Origin: Cyanothece sp. UBA12306
GTDB lineage: Bacteria; Cyanobacteriota; Cyanobacteriia; Cyanobacteriales; Microcystaceae
NCBI GenBank assembly: GCA_003448685.1
Contig: DLXW01000223.1
Span: 1 to 5,423, forward strand
DNA: 5,423 bases
Direction: 5' to 3'
In this document: one piece after another, positions 1 to 5,307 of the stretch
How positions within the stretch are numbered: position 1 is the first letter of the stretch
Layout of the letters: the number at the start of each line of letters is the position of its first letter
Made by a program: the position numbers and the translations under genes
Notes under the pieces: generated by a model
Told to the model about the DNA's origin: nothing
The model's database searches: none
Seen by the model: only the letters and a program-made list of their open reading frames with translations

Positions 1-16
1 TATTAAGCCCCTACTG

Positions 17-36
17 ACTTGGGGACTTGGGGACTT
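17..36. repeat. Octamer tandem repeat (ACTTGGGG), 2.5 copies
   Basis: Two full copies of the 8-bp unit ACTTGGGG (17-24 and 25-32) are followed by a partial copy ACTT (33-36). Short tandem repeats of this G-rich type are common in cyanobacterial genomes, usually between genes. Here the repeat runs straight into the caspase-like reading frame and supplies its only available start codon (TTG at 27). Right before it lies an in-frame stop (TGA, 15-17). The repeat therefore marks the point where similarity to the caspase family appears to stop. Copy number is small, and the window edge hides whether the repeat is part of a longer array. Confidence 0.7.
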
Positions 37-1340
37 CGTTAAATGTCAAACAAGCATTAGAAAAACAGGGTTTTAAAGTAACGGTTATAGATAACCCTAA
101 TGGCAATCAATTAAGAAATAGTATCAAAAAATTTATTGATGATTATGGATATATTCGTAATAATCGTTTAGTGATATTTTTTGCAGGACATGGACATACT
201 CGACAGAAAACTAAAGGATATTTAGTTCCTATTGATGCACCTGATGCTAACCTTGATGAACGGGGGTTTTTAAAAGCAGCTTTACCCATGCAGCAAATTA
301 TGACTTGGGCAGAATTAATGGAAGCAAAACACGCTTTATTTGTCTTTGATAGTTGTTTTTCTGGCACAATTTTTAAGCAAAGATCCCAAGCAAATTTTAC
401 AAATGCTTATATTCGAGATGTTATGAATAAACCTGTTAGACAATTTTTAACCGCAGGAGATGCGGATGAGAAAGTACCAGCAAAAAGTGTGTTTACTCCT
501 TTGTTTATTAGGGGATTAGAAGGAGAAGCTGATTATACAAAAGATGGTTATGTTACAGGAAACGAATTAGGACTTTTTTTGAGACAGAATTTATCAGAAT
601 ATACTAAAACCCAAACCCCTCAATTTGGAACAATTAGAAACCCCGATTTAGATCAAGGAGACATTGTTTTTCGGGGATCTAACCCTACTATTATATCATT
701 TCCCCCTCTTCCTCCAAACAATCTTAATCGTCCTATTGAGCGTTCTCAAACTAAACCTAAACCTGAATCTAAAACGGAGGCTATAATTATAGAAACTCTT
801 CCTATTTTACCTAAACCTAAACCTAAACCTAGGCCAGCTAATCTTAGTTTACCTCAATTATTAGCTGATAAAAGATGGAGTGAGGCGAATGATAAAACTT
901 GGGAAAAATTAATCCAAGAAGGAGATACAAATAACTCAGGATATTTAGAAAGTCATGAAGTAGAAAGTTTGAACTGTCAGACGTTGATTAATATTGATGA
1001 TTTATGGCGTAAATATTCTAATGAAAAGTATGGATTTGGTGTACAAAGAGGTGTTTATTTGGAAACTCATCGTACTATGTCATTGAAGCAATCTAATATG
1101 GATACTTATACAAAATTTGCTAAAAGATTAGGTTGGTATCAAAATAATCAATGGATATCTGTTAATAATTCAGTACCATCTCAATCTGGATTTTTTCCCA
1201 TTTGGTTTGTTCATAAAGGACAGTTGGGTAAATATCCTTTTGGTTTACCTAGAGATCCTAACCTATTACGAGATCCAGCTGCAATTTGGGGAAGTCCAGG
1301 GACAATGTTAGCGGAAAAATTACAGCAATGTCCTATATAG
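27..1340 (+). CDS. Caspase-like (peptidase C14) / GUN4 domain fusion protein, 5'-truncated
   Basis: The first ~215 residues form a caspase-like (metacaspase/paracaspase-type, clan CD) cysteine peptidase domain. The motif FFAGHGH at 51-57 carries the catalytic His (H55), and VFDSCFSG at 106-113 carries the catalytic Cys (C110), so both catalytic residues are present. A Pro/Lys-rich linker (about 219-270, with a PKPKPKPRP stretch) leads to a GUN4 domain at about 273-405. This shows the family pattern LPQLLADKRWSEANDKTW, then IDDLWRKYS and YGFGVQ. GUN4 domains bind porphyrins/bilins in the chlorophyll-synthesis regulator Gun4; whether this one does is not known. The C-terminus (EKLQQCPI) looks natural. 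The N-terminus does not: the frame begins at a TTG inside an octamer repeat, an in-frame TGA precedes it, the first internal Met is residue 88 (past the catalytic His), and the family's opening strand (typically a VIGN-type segment with a conserved Asp helix) is absent. It is either a 5'-truncated pseudogene or a gene with a frameshift near position 38. Domain calls are firm; functionality is doubtful. Confidence 0.8.
   Translation: MGTSLNVKQALEKQGFKVTVIDNPNGNQLRNSIKKFIDDYGYIRNNRLVIFFAGHGHTRQKTKGYLVPIDAPDANLDERGFLKAALPMQQIMTWAELMEAKHALFVFDSCFSGTIFKQRSQANFTNAYIRDVMNKPVRQFLTAGDADEKVPAKSVFTPLFIRGLEGEADYTKDGYVTGNELGLFLRQNLSEYTKTQTPQFGTIRNPDLDQGDIVFRGSNPTIISFPPLPPNNLNRPIERSQTKPKPESKTEAIIIETLPILPKPKPKPRPANLSLPQLLADKRWSEANDKTWEKLIQEGDTNNSGYLESHEVESLNCQTLINIDDLWRKYSNEKYGFGVQRGVYLETHRTMSLKQSNMDTYTKFAKRLGWYQNNQWISVNNSVPSQSGFFPIWFVHKGQLGKYPFGLPRDPNLLRDPAAIWGSPGTMLAEKLQQCPI
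751..834 (+). repeat. CCTAAA-type hexamer repeats encoding the Pro-Lys linker
   Basis: Two clusters of the hexamer CCTAAA lie within the caspase-GUN4 gene. One is at about 751-765, and a cleaner run of three-plus units is at 810-831. In frame they encode alternating Pro and Lys (PKPKP, then PKPKPKPRP), the stiff extended linker between the peptidase and GUN4 domains. The repeat unit is a multiple of three, so changes in copy number would lengthen or shorten the linker without breaking the frame. Confidence 0.6.
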
Positions 1341-1487
1341 TTTAGTTTAGAGAAAGCAAGTAAAATTGCTAATATGAATTATGTAGAGTTTCAAGAATTG
1401 ATTGCTAAACGGAATATTTCTCTAAATTATGATATTGAGGACTTTAGAGAAGATGTTAAAATGTTAAAAGAAACAGTTGGGTTATGA
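1341..1487 (+). pseudogene. UPF0175 antitoxin relic (C-terminal part only)
   Basis: Reading from 1341, the frame gives FSLEKASKIANMNYVEFQ and continues through ELIAKRNISLNYDIEDFRED to a TGA stop at 1485-1487. This matches the C-terminal half of UPF0175 proteins, which typically have a SLGKASKLAGM helix, an FQ-LLAERGI helix and an NYDVEDFEED tail. UPF0175 proteins act as antitoxins for DUF3368 PIN-type toxins. The N-terminal ~35-40 residues are missing: similarity begins immediately after the TAG stop of the caspase-GUN4 gene (1338-1340), in the same frame, and no start codon lies near it. The ATG at 1374 would give only 37 residues. The stop overlaps the next ATG (1484) in an ATGA arrangement, the usual coupling of UPF0175 to its toxin gene. 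Confidence 0.7.
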
Positions 1488-1534
1488 TTATTGTTAGCAA
1501 TATATCATCAGCAATTAAATTGAGGAATAATTTA
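1484..1534 (+). pseudogene. DUF3368 (PIN-type toxin) relic, first ~12 codons
   Basis: An ATG at 1484 overlaps the UPF0175 stop by 4 nt (ATGA) and begins MIIVSNISSAI. DUF3368 toxins encoded next to UPF0175 typically begin MIIVSDTSPI or similar, with the first catalytic Asp at the sixth residue. Here that position is Asn (AAT), so even the surviving piece has lost the acidic residue. After about codon 12 the similarity ends and the frame runs into the start of an unrelated antitoxin gene at 1535. The match is short, but its position directly after UPF0175 with a 4-nt overlap makes it persuasive. The rest of the toxin (roughly 145 residues) has been deleted. Confidence 0.55.
1521..1526 (+). promoter_or_regulatory. 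Ribosome binding site of the antitoxin gene (decides its start)
   Basis: TGAGGA, with the GAGG core at 1522-1525, lies 9 nt before the ATG at 1535. It is the only good Shine-Dalgarno match near this gene. It supports initiation at 1535 over the longer in-frame ATG at 1484, whose first codons belong to a DUF3368 relic. Confidence 0.55.
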
Positions 1535-1786
1535 ATGAATACCAAAGATATTAGACAAGAACTGTTAAGCAAAATTGAACAACTTCCTTTGTCTCGTCTT
1601 CAAGCAGTTTTACAGTTTATCAATGAATTACCTGAATTTAAGGAAATAGCATCAAATTCAGATAAGATTGATTTGCCTTTCTTGAGTTCTTCTGTGACTG
1701 ATGAAGATCCTTTATCTGGGTTTATCGGTGAAGGAAATAATGGTTTATTAACTCATAATATTGATCAAGAATTATATGAAAAATAA
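1535..1786 (+). CDS. Antitoxin of a VapBC-like (PIN) toxin-antitoxin pair
   Basis: This is an 83-residue acidic protein beginning MNTKDIRQELLSKIEQLP. It has a predicted helical N-terminal half (about 3-33, rich in Leu/Ile/Glu) and an extended C-terminal tail (about 55-83) with DPLSGFIG and NIDQELYEK. The tail pattern (DPLLGFIGG, then NIDRELY) recurs in small cyanobacterial proteins encoded directly ahead of PIN-domain genes. By analogy the tail would wrap the toxin's active site and the N-terminal half would dimerise or bind DNA; this is inference. The gene overlaps the toxin start by 11 nt, indicating translational coupling. I chose the ATG at 1535 because it has a good ribosome binding site and because the 17 codons upstream (from 1484) are the remnant of another toxin gene. 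An automatic caller could pick 1484 and give a spurious 100-residue product. Confidence 0.7.
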   Translation: MNTKDIRQELLSKIEQLPLSRLQAVLQFINELPEFKEIASNSDKIDLPFLSSSVTDEDPLSGFIGEGNNGLLTHNIDQELYEK

Positions 1787-2204
1787 GTTATTTATTGATA
1801 CTTGGGGATGGTTGACACTTTATGATAGAAGAGAAGTAAGACATCAAGAAGTAAGTGAATTTTATCAACAATTTCGTTCTCAAAATGGAATAATTTACAC
1901 AACTGATTATGTTTTAGATGAAACCTTTACCCTATTATTTAAAAGGATATATGCTGCTAAAGCACAACAATCAATGCAAATACTCATTAATGCTTTCCAA
2001 AGACCAAACTTTAACTTAATTTGGATCAATGAAATACGATTTATGAAAACTCAAGCATTAAGATACAAATTCATTGATAAACCACAAATTTCTTTTACTG
2101 ATTTAACATCAATGGTGGTGATGAAAGAATTAGGTATTAGTTTAGTGTTAACTGAAGATGCACATTTTATGCAAGTTGGTCTAGAAATTGAAAAAATCCC
2201 TTAA
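1776..2204 (+). CDS. PIN-domain ribonuclease toxin (VapC-like)
   Basis: This is a 142-residue single PIN domain, a Mg2+-dependent ribonuclease fold and the usual toxin of VapBC systems. The four expected acidic positions are visible: D8 in LFIDTWGW, E49 in YVLDETF, D109 in ISFTDL and D128 in TEDAHF. The closing motif, TEDAHFMQVGLEIEKIP, is typical of the family, where it usually reads TTDHHF..AGF. Length is normal and no residue of the catalytic set is missing, so the toxin looks intact. The target RNA cannot be read from sequence. The ATG at 1776 is preferred over an in-frame TTG at 1761, because it gives the standard short lead-in to the first strand and an 11-nt overlap with the antitoxin stop (1784-1786). 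A gene of the opposite strand ends 17 nt further on. Confidence 0.85.
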   Translation: MKNKLFIDTWGWLTLYDRREVRHQEVSEFYQQFRSQNGIIYTTDYVLDETFTLLFKRIYAAKAQQSMQILINAFQRPNFNLIWINEIRFMKTQALRYKFIDKPQISFTDLTSMVVMKELGISLVLTEDAHFMQVGLEIEKIP

Positions 2205-2221
2205 ACTAGGAATCTAAAAAG

Positions 2222-2707
2222 CTATCCAGAAACTTTGATGTTGCGAAATCTTAGAAAACCATAATCATCAGTATGTACTTCAAGGGTATCAAATTCATTA
2301 GTCTGAGAAGGAATATTTTTGAAGGTCAATGTCACTTTAACAGGTGTTCTTTGAGGATATCTTGAAGTCAGAGAACCTTCACGTTTTTGATTACCAATTT
2401 GAACTTCACTGCAAAGATAAGTATTTCCAAAGCGATCAAATAATCTAGTCACATTTCCGTATTTACATTCTACTTCATCTCTCAAGTCTTGCTTGCTTCT
2501 AAACACTACTGCACATCTTACTGTTGAACCTGAACGATTACAGCCTTGTAATGTTCCTACAAAATATTTATTTTCAGAGATTTGTTGCGCTACTAATTGA
2601 CTGTTTTTATTGTTATTTATTACTTCATTTCTTTTGTTAATGTTAGCATAAATTAGCTTTGTAGGGTGGGCAAACTTGATAGAATTAACATCATATAAAA
2701 TGATCAA
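2222..2707 (-). CDS. Probable secreted beta-rich protein, N-terminus replaced (likely pseudogene)
   Basis: I do not assign a named family. From about residue 48 on, the protein has a pattern seen in secreted cyanobacterial proteins of unknown function: YFVGTLQGC, VRCAVVF, RLFDRFGNTYLC, VKVTLTFKNIP, and a closing LRFRNIKVS. The alternating strands and four cysteines (C56, C65, C81, C99) suggest an exported, disulphide-bonded beta-sandwich. However, no signal peptide is present. The only start is a TTG at 2707 and the protein contains no internal Met. The first ~16 residues are encoded by an inverted-repeat element (2661-2724), and the next ~20 are low-complexity Asn/Lys. I infer that the true 5' end was lost when the element arrived or by deletion beside it. 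The remaining frame is open. Product unlikely to be functional. Confidence 0.5.
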   Translation of the reverse strand: MIILYDVNSIKFAHPTKLIYANINKRNEVINNNKNSQLVAQQISENKYFVGTLQGCNRSGSTVRCAVVFRSKQDLRDEVECKYGNVTRLFDRFGNTYLCSEVQIGNQKREGSLTSRYPQRTPVKVTLTFKNIPSQTNEFDTLEVHTDDYGFLRFRNIKVSG

Positions 2708-2724
2708 AGATTTGCCCCCCCTAC
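2661..2724. repeat. 64-bp inverted-repeat (hairpin / MITE-like) element
   Basis: The left arm GTAGGGTGGGCAAA (2661-2674) is matched, with one mismatch, by the reverse complement of TTTGCCCCCCCTAC (2711-2724). Allowing a small gap, the pairing extends inward through CTTGAT (2675-2680) against ATCAAAG (2703-2709). The apex loop of about 22 nt is AT-rich. GTAGGGTGGGC-type palindromes are, to my knowledge, frequent intergenic repeats in cyanobacteria. The element carries no gene. It overlaps the 5' end of the minus-strand gene at 2222-2707 and supplies its start codon and first ~16 codons. Confidence 0.7.
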
Positions 2725-2730
2725 ATTCTA

Positions 2731-2758
2731 TTGTTAATAATACATCATCAGGTAAAAT
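2731..2758 (+). promoter_or_regulatory. Possible sigma-70-type promoter ahead of the DUF29 relic
   Basis: TTGTTA (2731-2736) and TAAAAT (2753-2758) resemble -35 and -10 boxes and are separated by 16 nt. They lie 38 nt ahead of the DUF29 start codon at 2797. The -10 matches the consensus at five of six positions and the -35 at four of six. The region is very AT-rich, so a chance match is possible. Confidence 0.25.
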
Positions 2759-2796
2759 AAGATGATTATAATTATATTAATTAGTGATGGTATATT

Positions 2797-2883
2797 ATGA
2801 ATAAATCTCTCTATAAAAAAGATTTTAATTTATGGCTAGAATTAACGATTAAGCAATTAGAAAATGATGAATTTTATGGGTAA
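2797..2883 (+). pseudogene. DUF29 family relic (N-terminal fragment)
   Basis: An ATG at 2797 opens a 28-codon frame, MNKSLYKKDFNLWLELT followed by IKQLENDEFYG, ending in TAA at 2881. DUF29 proteins (about 150 residues, frequent in cyanobacteria, function unknown) start with the pattern LYEQDFYLWLEKT-LLK.G.F, so the match covers the family's first ~22 positions. Past the stop the same frame reads YQETNLEYI, loosely resembling the next family segment (ELDLENLIEE). It then runs into the 3' end of the convergent DUF4346 gene. The rest of DUF29, about 120 residues, is absent. This is a dead gene with a nonsense mutation and a 3' deletion. Confidence 0.6.
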
Positions 2884-2893
2884 TATCAAGAAA

Positions 2894-3277
2894 CTAATCT
2901 TGAATATATTCTGTGCCATTAATTAAAGCAATTTCAGCCCGTAAAAATTCACGCCCTAAATAGGCTGCATGGTTTAGCATAGTAATAGGACAAGGGTCGA
3001 TTTCTTCAAAAATCTTAACACACAATTCCTTTGCTGTTCTTCCTTTATAAACAGTTTCAGAAGTCCGTTGTACTTTTCCATCACAAGGAATTACCTTACC
3101 CGTATCAGGATCAACTGCTAATCCCTCTTCATTAATAATATTAGTAAAATGCTTAGCACAAATTAGGCCAGCTTCACCTTCAAGATAAATCAGAAAATAG
3201 CCCCCAGGATCAAGAGCAATATAACGGTTTGAAAGTTCATTATCAAGAGCGGTCAGGTTATCAATTAGTTGGGTCAT
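2894..3277 (-). CDS. DUF4346 domain protein
   Basis: A 127-residue soluble protein with no signal peptide or membrane segment. Its sequence matches the conserved cyanobacterial DUF4346 family over the full length: RYIALDPGGYFLIY near the start, GLICAKHFTN and VDPDTGKVIPC in the middle, then YKGRTAKELCVKIFE, HAAYLGREFLRAE and a TEYIQD end. Molecular function is unknown; the domain also occurs attached to pterin-binding (dihydropteroate synthase-like) proteins in other microbes. Conserved Cys residues (C40, C65, C86, C96) and a His (H102) could bind a ligand or metal, which is speculation. The ATG at 3277 gives the family's normal length. No Shine-Dalgarno is visible; instead a heptamer tandem repeat ends 7 nt before the start. 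It lies 56 nt downstream of pyk on the same strand, so co-transcription is possible. Confidence 0.75.
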   Translation of the reverse strand: MTQLIDNLTALDNELSNRYIALDPGGYFLIYLEGEAGLICAKHFTNIINEEGLAVDPDTGKVIPCDGKVQRTSETVYKGRTAKELCVKIFEEIDPCPITMLNHAAYLGREFLRAEIALINGTEYIQD

Positions 3278-3284
3278 AATGTAA

Positions 3285-3309
3285 TTTAGTATTTAGTATT
3301 TAGTATTTA
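3285..3309. repeat. Heptamer tandem repeat (TTTAGTA), 3.6 copies
   Basis: Perfect copies of TTTAGTA stand at 3285-3291, 3292-3298 and 3299-3305, followed by a partial TTTA to 3309. On the minus strand, the direction of the adjacent genes, the unit reads TACTAAA and forms repeated TAAATACT, resembling a -10 box. The array fills the leader just before the DUF4346 start codon at 3277 and replaces a normal ribosome binding site. Short heptamer arrays are well known in cyanobacteria. Any regulatory effect is inference. Confidence 0.8.
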
Positions 3310-3333
3310 TTGTTCGCTGTTTTGAGTTCAGAG

Positions 3334-5112
3334 TTAAAACTCTTCCTTGCCATTATTTTTAGCCATGGCCCCTGAATAAACAAAACCCTTTTGAGCATCT
3401 ATGGTAACAATTGCTCCCTCACGGATAATTTCCGTTGCATTTTTCAAAGCGACAATTACAGGTAGTCCTAAGCGAATACCAATAACAGCAGCATGACTGG
3501 TTAGACTAGACTCTTCAGTAATAATTCCCGATGCTTTGCGCATCATCTCCACAAACTCCGCACTGGTACGAGGAACCACTAAAATGTCTCCAGTTTCAAA
3601 ATTTGCTAATTCCCTGGGATTATGGGCAACTCGCGCCCGGCCACTCGCTGATCCTTGTCCAATACCAACCCCTTTACCCAAGACTGCTTTGACCATTTCT
3701 ACCTTGATCAAATCTGTAGATCCAGCAACTCCTTGCAAAGTTCCAGCAGTCATCACCACCACATCCCCGTCTTGAACTAACTGATTCTCTTGGGCCACAT
3801 TAATCGCTGATTGGAAAGTTTGACTAGCGGAGGGTAAATCTAGCACCAGAAGAGGTTTAACCCCCCAAACTAGTTGTAATTGCCTGGCCACATCCACATG
3901 GGGAGTGACGGCTAAAATAGGGGTTGAAGGACGAAATTTAGAGACATTACGGGCCGTTGAACCCGTTTTAGTCAAGGTCATAATAGCTGCTGCTTCCAAT
4001 TCTTGGGCAATCTGACTAACCGCAGAAGAAATGGCATTAGTGACCGATTGACTTGGTTGAGAGGAAAGATTGACAGAAAGAGGTTCTTGTTCCATCCTTT
4101 CGGCAATAGTAGCCATAGTAGCCACTGCTTCTATGGGATATGCACCCACTGCTGTTTCATTAGATAACATAACCGCATCAGTCCCATCAAGGATAGCGTT
4201 AGCGACATCAGATACCTCAGCGCGAGTGGGACGGGGATTATTGGCCATACTATCTAACATTTGGGTGGCCGTAATTACCGGAATCCCTAGCTTATTAGCG
4301 GTCATAATGAGGCGTTTTTGGAGAATTGGCACGTCTTCAGCCGGTAATTCCACCCCTAAGTCCCCTCGGGCCACCATTACTCCATTACACAAGGAAAGAA
4401 TTTCTTCCATAGCCTCGATCGCCTCATGTTTTTCAATTTTGGCAATGACGGGGACTGCTTTGCCAGCATTAGCGATTAATTCTTTTATTTCTAAGATATC
4501 TTGAGGATTACGGACAAAACTAAGGGCGATCCAATCAACCCCTTGATCGAGTCCAAACATTAAATCGGTTTTATCTTTATCGGTTAGGGCCTTGACTGAA
4601 AGATAAACCCCGGGAAAGTTAACCCCTTTATTACTCGAAAGAACACCTCCCACTACTACCCGACAGTGTAATTCTTGTTTGGTGCGATCAACTTTTTCCA
4701 CTCGCATTTCCACTTTGCCATCATCGAGCAAAATTCTGGCCCCATCAGGGACTTCATCGGTGAGGTATTTATAGCTAACATAGCTAATTTCTGAGTTACA
4801 CTCTACTTCACGACTGGTGAGAATAAAAGGATCACCGTTTTTGAGATTAATCGACTGACAGGCAAATTTACCCAAGCGAATTTTGGGACCTTGAAGATCT
4901 TGCAGAATGGCTACGGGTTGATTGAGTTCAAATGCCGTTTGACGAATCAGGCGAATAGTATGTTGATGATAATCATGATCGCCGTGGGAAAAATTAAGCC
5001 TTAGGGTATTGGCACCAGCTAAAATTAGCTGTCGCAATACTTCTTTGTTTTGGGTAGCAGGGCCGATAGTGGCAACAATTTTGGTTCGACGGAATAGGGG
5101 TCGCGGTTCCAT
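3334..5112 (-). CDS. pyk: Pyruvate kinase with C-terminal PEP-utiliser domain
   Basis: Catalyses PEP + ADP to pyruvate + ATP, the last step of glycolysis, in the cytoplasm, usually as a tetramer. Numbered from the ATG at 5112 (592 residues): TKIVATIGPA at 10-19; RLNFSHGD at 38-45 (substrate and K+ site); QDLQGPKIRLG at 71-81; the inserted B domain at about 85-170; AKIEK at 224-228 with catalytic K225 and metal ligand E227; ARGDLGVE at 248-255 with metal ligand D251; and TATQMLDSM at 281-289. An allosteric C domain follows at about 345-470. Residues ~480-580 form an extra swivelling PEP-utiliser domain with LTSHAAVIG and its His at 540, as in many cyanobacterial and Bacillus pyruvate kinases. 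All catalytic residues are present. An in-frame TTG at 5136 would add eight residues; I prefer 5112 because family proteins begin just before TKIVATIGPA and the TTG has no ribosome site. GC content is clearly above that of the left half. Confidence 0.95.
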   Translation of the reverse strand: MEPRPLFRRTKIVATIGPATQNKEVLRQLILAGANTLRLNFSHGDHDYHQHTIRLIRQTAFELNQPVAILQDLQGPKIRLGKFACQSINLKNGDPFILTSREVECNSEISYVSYKYLTDEVPDGARILLDDGKVEMRVEKVDRTKQELHCRVVVGGVLSSNKGVNFPGVYLSVKALTDKDKTDLMFGLDQGVDWIALSFVRNPQDILEIKELIANAGKAVPVIAKIEKHEAIEAMEEILSLCNGVMVARGDLGVELPAEDVPILQKRLIMTANKLGIPVITATQMLDSMANNPRPTRAEVSDVANAILDGTDAVMLSNETAVGAYPIEAVATMATIAERMEQEPLSVNLSSQPSQSVTNAISSAVSQIAQELEAAAIMTLTKTGSTARNVSKFRPSTPILAVTPHVDVARQLQLVWGVKPLLVLDLPSASQTFQSAINVAQENQLVQDGDVVVMTAGTLQGVAGSTDLIKVEMVKAVLGKGVGIGQGSASGRARVAHNPRELANFETGDILVVPRTSAEFVEMMRKASGIITEESSLTSHAAVIGIRLGLPVIVALKNATEIIREGAIVTIDAQKGFVYSGAMAKNNGKEEF

Positions 5113-5307
5113 GGCGAGATAAAAGCCTAATGTCAAGGATCAATGATTATTTTTTGGATGGGTTCTCCTGGCTCATCATCTCATAAATCAAGATTAAGGG
5201 GGTAAAATCTCTTTATTTTTTTAGGGATCAGTCCAGCTGCCCTCATTATTCTAGATCAAAGTTCAAAAAAAATGTTGTCTATCTGATTCCCCATACTGCT
5301 TAAACTT
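5113..5307. other. Intergenic region upstream of pyk
   Basis: These 195 nt separate the end of the upstream minus-strand gene from pyk. They should contain the pyk promoter and leader if pyk is not read through from upstream. I see no convincing paired -35/-10 boxes. A TTGACA-like hexamer at 5136-5131 (minus strand) has no -10 at the right distance because the pyk ATG is too close. A TAGAAT hexamer at about 5253-5248 lacks a well-spaced -35. No strong terminator hairpin was found either. Confidence 0.4.

Noticed and set aside
1477..1506. TTGGGT and TATATC with 18-nt spacing as a promoter for the toxin-antitoxin pair
   Set aside because: Each box is a weak match and the region is AT-rich; not distinguishable from chance.
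2634..2738. 8-bp direct repeat TTGTTAAT (2634-2641 and 2731-2738) as a target-site duplication of the hairpin element
   Set aside because: The copies are not adjacent to the arms of the inverted repeat and such AT-rich octamers recur by chance.
2886..2903. TCAAGA...TCTTGA hairpin at the end of the DUF4346 gene as a terminator
   Set aside because: The stem is only 6 bp, AT-rich, contains the stop codon in its loop and is not followed by a T-run.
3331..3342. Short palindrome GAGTTAAAACTC at the end of pyk as a terminator
   Set aside because: Five-base arms with almost no loop and no T-run.
4408..4424. CGATCGC-containing sequence as a HIP1 site
   Set aside because: Reads TCGATCGCC, one base short of the GCGATCGC octamer.
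3536..4504. Plus-strand open frames opposite pyk, and a minus-strand frame at 143-367 opposite the caspase domain
   Set aside because: They lie antisense to clearly conserved coding sequence, have no recognisable domains, and are shadows of the real genes.
5113..5136. TTGACA on the minus strand as a -35 box, or TTG at 5136 as the pyk start
   Set aside because: No -10 box fits at 16-18 nt because the pyk ATG lies there. The TTG start lacks a ribosome site and adds residues not typical of the family.
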